Shown here piece by piece: positions 58,117-64,000 of a DNA stretch of 64,000 nucleotides. Each line of letters opens with the position of its first letter. Within the stretch, counting starts at the first letter, position 1. A program made the position numbers and the translations under genes. Source of the DNA: Listeria cossartiae subsp. cayugensis (lineage in GTDB: Bacteria > Bacillota > Bacilli > Lactobacillales > Listeriaceae); NCBI RefSeq assembly GCF_014229095.1, contig NZ_JAARZC010000002.1:248001-312000 (forward strand), read 5' to 3'. The notes under the pieces were generated by a model, which saw only the letters and a program-made list of their open reading frames with translations, ran no database searches and was not told where the DNA came from.

Positions 58117-58584
58117 ATGATTCAATTTCTAAGAGTAGACCATCGTTTACTACATGGACAAGTAGCTGTATCTTGGTTTAATGCTTTAGATGTAAATACA
58201 ATTTTAGTGGCAAATGATGGGGTAGCAGCGGACGATTTCCGTAAGTCGGCAATACGGCTTGCGAAACCAGAGGCGGCAAAATTAGTCATGAAAAGTATCG
58301 ATGAAAGTATCGAGGCGATTAATTCAGGTGTCACTGATAAATACAACATGCTTATTGTTGTCGAATCAGTTGAAGACGCTTACAAATTAATCCATGGCAC
58401 GAATGGTAAAATCCTGATGTTAAATCTAGGCGGAACGAAGCAAAGAGAAGGAACAGCCAATTTTTCCAAAGCAGTTAATTTAACACCTGAAGAAGTAGAG
58501 AAATTAAAAGAGCTTCAAAAAGAAAAAGTAGATGTGTTTATGCAGCAAGTGCCTAACGAAAAAAAAGTAACCTTTGAAGCATAA
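58117..58584 (+). CDS. PTS mannose-family IIB component
   Basis: Cytoplasmic phosphocarrier of a mannose/fructose/sorbose-type PTS (155 residues). Phosphorylated His15 is in FLRVDHRLLHGQVAVSW (His in LLHGQ). GGAGGAAGAAAAA precedes the ATG, 19 bases after regulator 2. Confidence 0.94.
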   Translation: MIQFLRVDHRLLHGQVAVSWFNALDVNTILVANDGVAADDFRKSAIRLAKPEAAKLVMKSIDESIEAINSGVTDKYNMLIVVESVEDAYKLIHGTNGKILMLNLGGTKQREGTANFSKAVNLTPEEVEKLKELQKEKVDVFMQQVPNEKKVTFEA

Positions 58585-58606
58585 AAGACGAAAGAAGGGA
58601 TAAATT

Positions 58607-59425
58607 ATGGAACAGTTTGGAACAGCGATTTTGCTTGCACTTGCAGCAATGCTTGCAAATGGAGAATATTTATTTGGTTCATCGATGCTATCAAGACCAC
58701 TTGTAACATGTACACTCGCCGGGCTTATCATGGGGGATGTACAAATGGGGATTATTATGGGGGCAACTTTAGAATTAGCTTTTGTGGGATCATTTTCTAT
58801 TGGAGCATCTATCCCTCCAGAAATTATTTCAGGAAGTATACTAGGAACTGCCTTTGCGATTTCGACTGGCGAAAGCACAGCCGTAGCGTTAGCGCTTGGG
58901 ATTCCAATTGCCTCCCTTGTACTTGTTGTTAAAAATCTATGCTTTATTTTCGTATTACCTTACTTTGTTCATAAAGCAGATAAATACGCACTCGAGGGAA
59001 ATTCACGAGGGATTAGTCGAATGCAGTTACTAGGTGGATTTTTATCAATCAACTTGCCAATTGGTATTATTGTCGCGACATCCTATTTAGTAGGAAGCCC
59101 GGTTATTCAAAACGTACTTGATGCCATCCCAGCATTCGTTATAACGGGACTTGGAATCGCGACTGGTTTACTGCCAGCATATGGTTTTGCTTTGCTTCTC
59201 AAACTGATGGTCAACAAGAAGAATGCGGTATTTTTCGTATTTGGCTTCGCGTTAGCTGTTTACTTAAAAGTTCCTGTAACAGGCGTAGCGATTTTCGCTG
59301 CATGTTTAGCGCTAATTTTAACAGGTTATGCAACACTTAAAAATGACAATGGTCCGAAAAATACGAATACAGAGCCAGCACTTGCGAATGATGGAGGTAT
59401 AAATTATGAAGATGAAGAGTTCTGA
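58607..59425 (+). CDS. PTS mannose-family IIC component
   Basis: Membrane permease subunit (272 residues, many helices) with the family motif GDVQMGIIMGATLELAFVG and GASIPPE. Ends with an acidic tail and overlaps the IID gene by 20 bases. Confidence 0.93.
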   Translation: MEQFGTAILLALAAMLANGEYLFGSSMLSRPLVTCTLAGLIMGDVQMGIIMGATLELAFVGSFSIGASIPPEIISGSILGTAFAISTGESTAVALALGIPIASLVLVVKNLCFIFVLPYFVHKADKYALEGNSRGISRMQLLGGFLSINLPIGIIVATSYLVGSPVIQNVLDAIPAFVITGLGIATGLLPAYGFALLLKLMVNKKNAVFFVFGFALAVYLKVPVTGVAIFAACLALILTGYATLKNDNGPKNTNTEPALANDGGINYEDEEF

Positions 59426-60227
59426 CGTATTAACGAAAAAAGACTTAATGAAAGTTTTTTGGCGCTCGTTCACGATGGAATGGTCATGGAACTACGAACG
59501 ACAATCCAATCTCGGTTATGGATTTTCCATGCTACCAGCTCTAAACAAAATTTTTAAAAATGATAAAGACAAACGAATTTCTTCTTATCAAAGGCATTTA
59601 GAATTTTATAACGTAACACCGTGGCTTTCCACTTTTCCGCTCGGGATTTCGATTGCGATGGAGGAACAATCTGCGAAAGATAAAGATTTTGACACAGATT
59701 CTATCAATAATATAAAAGTAGCATTAATGGGTCCTCTTAGTGGGATTGGAGATTCGTTCTTCTGGGGAACTTTACGCGTTATCGCTACAGGTATTGGAAC
59801 TTCCTTAGCGCTACAAGGAAATATGTTAGGGCCGATTTTATTCCTCCTTATTTTCAATATTCCAGCTATTCTGACTCGTTATTATGGGTTATTCATTGGT
59901 TATAACATTGGTGCTAACTTTATCGAAAAAATTCAAAAAACTGGGTTAATGGATAAACTGTCTTATGGGGCTTCGGTTATCGGTCTGGCTGTTGTTGGTG
60001 CGATGGTCGCCACGATGGTAAACATTAATATGCCAATGAAATTTGGTTCTGGTGATGATGCAGTAACGATTCAAAGTGTTTTTGACGGTATCGTCCCAGG
60101 AATTCTAGCACTAGGCTTCACCTTCTTTATTTTCTGGTTAGATAAAAAAGGACTAAAAGCACATTGGATTCTTCTATTAATCGCAGGAATTGGGATTTTA
60201 GGGGCATTCACAGGTTTATTAAAATAA
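59406..60227 (+). CDS. PTS mannose-family IID component
   Basis: Partner membrane subunit (273 residues) with family motifs SFTMEWSWNYERQSNLG, EFYNVTPW and GPLSGIGDSFFWGT, and a C-terminal helix. ATG at 59406, seven bases behind GGAGGT. Confidence 0.93.
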   Translation: MKMKSSDVLTKKDLMKVFWRSFTMEWSWNYERQSNLGYGFSMLPALNKIFKNDKDKRISSYQRHLEFYNVTPWLSTFPLGISIAMEEQSAKDKDFDTDSINNIKVALMGPLSGIGDSFFWGTLRVIATGIGTSLALQGNMLGPILFLLIFNIPAILTRYYGLFIGYNIGANFIEKIQKTGLMDKLSYGASVIGLAVVGAMVATMVNINMPMKFGSGDDAVTIQSVFDGIVPGILALGFTFFIFWLDKKGLKAHWILLLIAGIGILGAFTGLLK

Positions 60228-60239
60228 GTAGGTGAAAAA

Positions 60240-61304
60240 ATGAGAAACATGGATTATTATATCCGGTCGGAACAAAGCGTTTATGAAAATATCATTCGAA
60301 GTCGAAAAGATCTTTTACAAAAGGTCATTCAAATGGAGAAAGTGGACTATCAAGCAATTGTTATTTTTGCAACAGGTTCTAGTTCTAATGCGGCATTCGC
60401 AGCGCAGTTATATATGTTGGATAAACTCGCTATTCCGGTATATGTGGAAGAACCGTCTACTGCAGGAAATTACATGCTTCACTTAAACAAAAACACCTTA
60501 TACATCGCTATATCGCAAGGTGGGCACAGTTATTCCACTATTCATCTCGTAAAAGAAATTGAGCGTCAAGGAGGTATTGTTTTCACTTTAACGAGCGATT
60601 TAACAAGCCCGATTGCGAAAGAAGGTACGCGCACAATTGATCTTGGGATGGGCATAGAAGAAATGCCATATGTCACACTTGGCTACAGTGCAACCATTCT
60701 TATGTTGAATTTAATGGCGCTTGAGCTAGCCCTTTTGCAAGAAAAAATACCGGAAGCGGCTTATCAGTCAGAAATCGCGGAGTTGAAGAAAATCAACGCT
60801 CATTTACCACAAGTGATAGAGAAATCAGCTGCTTGGGTGGACGAGCATACACAGGAATTGATGGAAGCGGAACGAGTTTTCTTCATAGGGTATGGTGCTG
60901 CTTATGGTGTAGCGCGCGAAGGAGAAACCAAAGTAACAGAAACCATCCGGATTACAGCTTTTGGTAAGGAGTTAGAAGAATATATGCACGGACCTTATAT
61001 AGGTTTATCCGAGCAAGACTATATTATCTTCCTTGAACCTCAAGGCTTACTAGAAGACCGCGCAGAAAAATTAAAACAATTTTTACAAGGCCATGTAAAG
61101 AAAATCCGAACATTTTATGCGGATGCAGGCGGGGAAAAGACAGATGATTTATTACTAGGTGTGCGGGCAGAAGAACTTCTGACGCCGCTGTTTATGACTA
61201 TCCCGGTTCATTTATTATCCTTTGAAATTTCCAAGAAAAAAGGGATTAATTTAGAAGTATCCGCTTTTCCGGAATTTGATAAAATAACAAAATCCAAAAT
61301 TTAA
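60240..61304 (+). CDS. SIS-domain sugar isomerase/deglycase 1 (GlmS/FrlB-like)
   Basis: Cytoplasmic protein of 354 residues with two SIS domains, as in glucosamine-6-phosphate synthase isomerase and fructoselysine-6-phosphate deglycase. Motifs: FATGSSSNAAFAAQLYM, AISQGGHSYSTIHLVKEI, FFIGYGAAYGVAREGETKVTET. No glutaminase domain, so it is not GlmS. With the neighbouring SIS gene and PTS it likely processes a phosphorylated Amadori compound or amino sugar. A weak GGTG site precedes the ATG. Confidence 0.85.
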   Translation: MRNMDYYIRSEQSVYENIIRSRKDLLQKVIQMEKVDYQAIVIFATGSSSNAAFAAQLYMLDKLAIPVYVEEPSTAGNYMLHLNKNTLYIAISQGGHSYSTIHLVKEIERQGGIVFTLTSDLTSPIAKEGTRTIDLGMGIEEMPYVTLGYSATILMLNLMALELALLQEKIPEAAYQSEIAELKKINAHLPQVIEKSAAWVDEHTQELMEAERVFFIGYGAAYGVAREGETKVTETIRITAFGKELEEYMHGPYIGLSEQDYIIFLEPQGLLEDRAEKLKQFLQGHVKKIRTFYADAGGEKTDDLLLGVRAEELLTPLFMTIPVHLLSFEISKKKGINLEVSAFPEFDKITKSKI

Positions 61305-61326
61305 TCAAAGAAAGTAGGAATGAAGA

Positions 61327-62322
61327 GTGTTAAAATTTGATGAACAAAAAGTGAGAGAAAACATGGAAGGGGCGCTAAAGTTACGCCCACAAATTAATGA
61401 AGTGGTAGACCAAATACACAACCGTGGTTTTAGTAATATTTGCTGGCTAGGAATTGGCGGGACATACGCATCCGCCATGCAAGCTGTGGTGCATATGAAA
61501 GAAAAAACGGCGCTAGAAACTTTTTATGAAAATGCGGCTGTGTTTCTAACGACAGGCAATAAACGTGTCACCAAAGATACACTTGTGGTTATTTCATCGG
61601 TGACCGGAAGTACGCAAGAAGTAGTAGATGCTGTGAAAAAATGTAATGAAATTGGTGCGACTGTATTTGGTTTTATTGATAAAGCGGAAACCGAACTTGC
61701 TAATTTAGTAGATCACTTAATCTCCTATCCGTTAAATGAACAATTAAAATTCTTTATGGTGGCAGATCGTTTTATGTATTTAGCAGGTGAATTTGAAGAT
61801 TATGATGCGTTTTATCAAGAAATGGATCAACATTTTGCTAAAGGGATTGTAGAAGTAGAAAAAGCGGCAGATAAATTTGGTCAAGAATTTGCGCTAAAAC
61901 ATCATCAAGACGACATTCATTATTTCGTTGGTGCTGGGAATCAGTGGGGTGCTACCTATTCATACGCAATGTGTTACTGGGAAGAACAGCACTGGATTAA
62001 AACGAAATCGATTGAGTCACATGAGTTTTTCCACGGTATGTTTGAAATTGTGGAACGAGATACACCAGTTACGATTTATGTGACAGAAGATAGCCAGCGT
62101 TCTTTAAGCGAGAGAGTAGTTAATTTCATTCCACAAATCTGCGCTAATTATACGGTGATTGATGCAAAAGATTATGATATGCCTGGTATTTCCGCTAAAT
62201 TCAGAGGGGCGTTGTCACCATTTATTATCCACGCAGTTAATAATCGTATTGATGTACACGTGGAAAAAATTAACTGTCATCCAATGGAAATCAGAAGATA
62301 CTATCGTCAGTTAGACTATTAA
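61327..62322 (+). CDS. SIS-domain deglycase 2 (FrlB-like)
   Basis: 331-residue SIS protein. Motifs: CWLGIGGTYASAMQA, ISSVTGSTQEVVDAVKK and KSIESHEFFHGMFEIVE. Similar to fructoselysine-6-phosphate deglycase FrlB or GfrF. GTG start (61327) behind AGTAGGAA. It follows the first SIS gene by 22 bases. Confidence 0.85.
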   Translation: MLKFDEQKVRENMEGALKLRPQINEVVDQIHNRGFSNICWLGIGGTYASAMQAVVHMKEKTALETFYENAAVFLTTGNKRVTKDTLVVISSVTGSTQEVVDAVKKCNEIGATVFGFIDKAETELANLVDHLISYPLNEQLKFFMVADRFMYLAGEFEDYDAFYQEMDQHFAKGIVEVEKAADKFGQEFALKHHQDDIHYFVGAGNQWGATYSYAMCYWEEQHWIKTKSIESHEFFHGMFEIVERDTPVTIYVTEDSQRSLSERVVNFIPQICANYTVIDAKDYDMPGISAKFRGALSPFIIHAVNNRIDVHVEKINCHPMEIRRYYRQLDY

Positions 62323-62338
62323 AAAGGCGGTTTAGACA

Positions 62339-62755
62339 ATGAAAGCAATTTTTGTTTGTACTCATGGAAACGCCGCAAAAGAACTCATTCAATCTGCGGA
62401 AATGATTTGCGGTAAACAAGAAAATACAAGTTTTGTTCCTTTTGAAGTGAATGAATCCGCGGAAAACTTACAGGCGAAAATTGCCAGTGAAGTAGCTAAA
62501 CTCGATTTAACAGAAGGCGTATTATTTCTAACCGATTTAAAAGGTGGCACTCCGTTTAATGTGCTCGTTCGCTTGCTCGGAAATTTTGATGCAGTAGAAC
62601 TTGTCGCAGGCGTGAATATTCCGCTTTTATTAGAAGCATTCCTCAGTCGTGAAACGCTATCCTTAAAACAACTTGCGAATCAAGTTGCCGAAACTGGGCG
62701 GTTAGGGATTTATGAATATGCCGCGCCGCTTGAGGAAATAGAAGAAGATTTTTAA
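62339..62755 (+). CDS. PTS mannose-family IIA component
   Basis: 138-residue IIA domain protein; the phosphorylated His9 is in AIFVCTHGNAAKEL, and LTDLKGGTPFNVL is the second family motif. It completes the PTS, placed after the enzymes rather than next to IIB. AAAAGGCGG precedes the ATG. A terminator ends the operon. Confidence 0.92.
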   Translation: MKAIFVCTHGNAAKELIQSAEMICGKQENTSFVPFEVNESAENLQAKIASEVAKLDLTEGVLFLTDLKGGTPFNVLVRLLGNFDAVELVAGVNIPLLLEAFLSRETLSLKQLANQVAETGRLGIYEYAAPLEEIEEDF

Positions 62756-62761
62756 TAGGAA

Positions 62762-62787
62762 AAAGACAGCCGCGGCTGTCTTTTTTT
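62762..62787 (+). terminator. Terminator of the PTS/SIS operon
   Basis: AAAGACAGCCGCGGCTGTCTTTTTTT: perfect self-complementary stem with T run. Confidence 0.92.
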
Positions 62788-62820
62788 ATCTTCCCTCTCG
62801 AACTATCCCCGTTCTTACGT

Positions 62821-62826
62821 TATACT
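62821..62826 (+). promoter_or_regulatory. -10 box of the deoR-like gene
   Basis: TATACT, 26 bases before the ATG; -35 not clear. Confidence 0.4.
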
Positions 62827-62851
62827 AAAAAGAAAACGATGGAGGGATGAA

Positions 62852-63799
62852 ATGGATAAACAAAAAGAACAGCTCAGCGTTGAGGTGGCGAGACTTTATT
62901 ATCAATCGGATCTCGGTCAGCAAGAAATCGCCACACGTCTAGGTGTTTCCAGACCGACCGTTTCCAGATTGCTCCAAAACGCGAAAACAAAAGGATACGT
63001 CAAAATCGAAGTCCAAGATCCATTTTCTAACCTCACTGAACTGGCCGTGGCTTTAAAAGAAAAATACCAACTAAAAAACGTCACCGTTGCGTTCAGCCAA
63101 ACCAATGATTATAGCGAAATAACTAAGCAAATCAGCCAAAGTGCCGCGGAATATTTAGAAGAAATTATCCATGATGGCGATATTCTTGGAGTAAGTTGGG
63201 GAACCACTATGTACAAAATCGCCCAAAAACTAGCCCCATTAAAAGCAGAAATAAAAGTCGTCCAGCTTAAAGGCGGCGTGAGTCATTCTGATGTCAATAC
63301 GTATGCTGCCGAAACGTTAGCATTATTCGGTGCGGCTTATGATAATGCCCCGGTTTCATTGCCACTTCCCGTGGTTCTTGATAATCCACTCGCTAAACAA
63401 ATGGTTGAAGCAGATCGCCATATAAAAAATATCATCGAACTTGGTAAAAAAGCCAATATCGCTATTTTTACAGTAGGAACCGTGCGTGATGAAGCCTTGC
63501 TTTTCCGCCTAGGCTATTTTTCTGATGAAGAAAAGGCTCGTTTAAAAGAAAAAGCAGTCGGCGATATTTGTTCACGCTTTTTCACAATCGACGGTGAAAT
63601 TGCTGACGAAAAAATGGACGAACGAACTATTGGCATCAATTTACAAGAGTTAAAACAAAAAGAAACAGCTATCCTTGTTGCGGGCGGTGAACGAAAAATA
63701 AAAGCGATTCATGGCGCGCTTCGTGGCGGTTATGCCAATCATTTTATTACCGACCAATTTACCGCAAAACAACTACTTGAACAAAATTTCATCAATTAG
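62852..63799 (+). CDS. SorC-family regulator, deoxyribonucleoside regulator DeoR-like
   Basis: 315-residue regulator with an N-terminal helix-turn-helix (about 20-50, QQEIATRLGVSRPTVSRLL) and a C-terminal sugar-phosphate-binding domain (GVSWGTTMYKIAQKL, VVQLKGGVSH, ITDQFTAKQLL). The SorC family includes B. subtilis DeoR. It lies upstream of deoC, as in Bacillus, so deoxyribose-5-phosphate sensing is likely. TGGAGGGATGAA precedes the ATG. Confidence 0.88.
   Translation: MDKQKEQLSVEVARLYYQSDLGQQEIATRLGVSRPTVSRLLQNAKTKGYVKIEVQDPFSNLTELAVALKEKYQLKNVTVAFSQTNDYSEITKQISQSAAEYLEEIIHDGDILGVSWGTTMYKIAQKLAPLKAEIKVVQLKGGVSHSDVNTYAAETLALFGAAYDNAPVSLPLPVVLDNPLAKQMVEADRHIKNIIELGKKANIAIFTVGTVRDEALLFRLGYFSDEEKARLKEKAVGDICSRFFTIDGEIADEKMDERTIGINLQELKQKETAILVAGGERKIKAIHGALRGGYANHFITDQFTAKQLLEQNFIN
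63777..63796 (+). promoter_or_regulatory. Candidate DeoR operator inside the 3' end of the deoR-like gene
   Basis: TTGAACAAAATTTCATCAA lies in the last codons of the regulator. It resembles, from memory, the B. subtilis DeoR operator (TTGAACAAAATTTCAA core). The internal dyad is TGAA-6-TTCA. It is just before the deoC -35. Confidence 0.5.
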
Positions 63800-63828
63800 T
63801 TTACAAATGTTCCATGGTGCGATATGAT
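63800..63828 (+). promoter_or_regulatory. Promoter of deoC
   Basis: TTTACA (63800-63805), 17-base spacer, TATGAT (63823-63828), 33 bases before the deoC ATG. Confidence 0.6.
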
Positions 63829-63860
63829 GAAACCAAATACAATTTAAAGGAGTTTTTAAA

Positions 63861-64000
63861 ATGACAATTGCTAAAATAATCGATCATACTGCTTTAAAAC
63901 CAGACACAACGAAAGAACAAATTTTAACACTAACAAAAGAAGCGAGAGAATACGGTTTTGCATCCGTATGTGTGAACCCGACTTGGGTAAAACTATCCGC
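63861..64000 (+). CDS. deoC: Deoxyribose-phosphate aldolase, 3' end cut off by the window
   Basis: First 46 codons of DeoC, which splits deoxyribose 5-phosphate into glyceraldehyde 3-phosphate and acetaldehyde. The N-terminus [17 protein letters not shown] and [14 protein letters not shown] is diagnostic for class I DERA. AAAGGAG precedes the ATG. The catalytic Lys lies beyond the window. Confidence 0.95.
   Translation, partial: MTIAKIIDHTALKPDTTKEQILTLTKEAREYGFASVCVNPTWVKLS

Noticed and set aside
60240-61304. GlmS (glucosamine-6-phosphate synthase)
   Set aside because: The glutaminase domain and its N-terminal Cys are absent and the length is half that of GlmS; only SIS domains are present.

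Overview
The window is a chromosomal segment of a Listeria sensu stricto species, L. monocytogenes or a close relative. Genus and gene order are inferred from remembered locus layouts, not from a database search. In the remembered L. monocytogenes EGD-e numbering it runs in reverse from about lmo2067 (bsh) to lmo1995 (deoC). The bias is AT-rich Firmicute, Shine-Dalgarno sites are strong, extended -10 promoters (TGGTATAAT, TGGTAAAAT) are common, and MurE carries the DNPR motif expected for meso-diaminopimelate peptidoglycan.

Layout. 1-1606: 3' part of a bile salt hydrolase and two small membrane proteins. 1607-6813: an accessory locus with three tandem paralogous lipoproteins and a 662-residue protein with an N-terminal lipase-like domain and a long helical C-terminal part. 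This matches the reverse-architecture type VII secretion toxin TslA with TilA-type immunity lipoproteins, and it ends in a truncated ORF. 6790-13398: MscL, copper uptake proteins (CopCD-like and YcnI-like), a MOSC protein, a potassium channel, and divergent ctaA/ctaB for heme A. 13546-23501: the Bacillus-like ylb cluster (CAP protein, ylbF, ylbG, rsmD, coaD, ylbL/ddcP, tmcAL, ylbN, rpmF, a ketopantoate reductase homologue, yllA), interrupted by a UvrA paralogue on the minus strand. 23473-26608: a divergent pair of an SgrR-like regulator and an MFS transporter, sharing a repeat-rich intergenic region.

26811-42295 is the division and cell wall (dcw) cluster: mraZ, rsmH, ftsL, pbpB, murE, mraY, murD, murG, divIB, ftsA, ftsZ, then ylmE, sepF, ylmG, ylmH. 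divIVA, ileS (behind a T-box leader), dapF, a PAP2 phosphatase and a cold-shock gene follow after an inserted NAD block: nadB-nadC-nadA on the minus strand, divergent from a nifS-like gene and niaR.

53681-64000 is metabolic: alsS, an aldo/keto reductase, then an operon with two GntR regulators, mannose-family PTS components IIB, IIC, IID and IIA, and two SIS-domain enzymes behind a promoter that contains a perfect CcpA cre match. It resembles fructoselysine/glucoselysine systems. The window ends in a SorC/DeoR-type regulator and the start of deoC.

The most interesting features are the TslA/TilA-like locus (triplicated putative immunity genes, no visible partner genes, truncated neighbour), the three-box operator candidate between the SgrR-like regulator and the MFS gene, the Amadori-type PTS operon, and the repeats and dyad before alsS.
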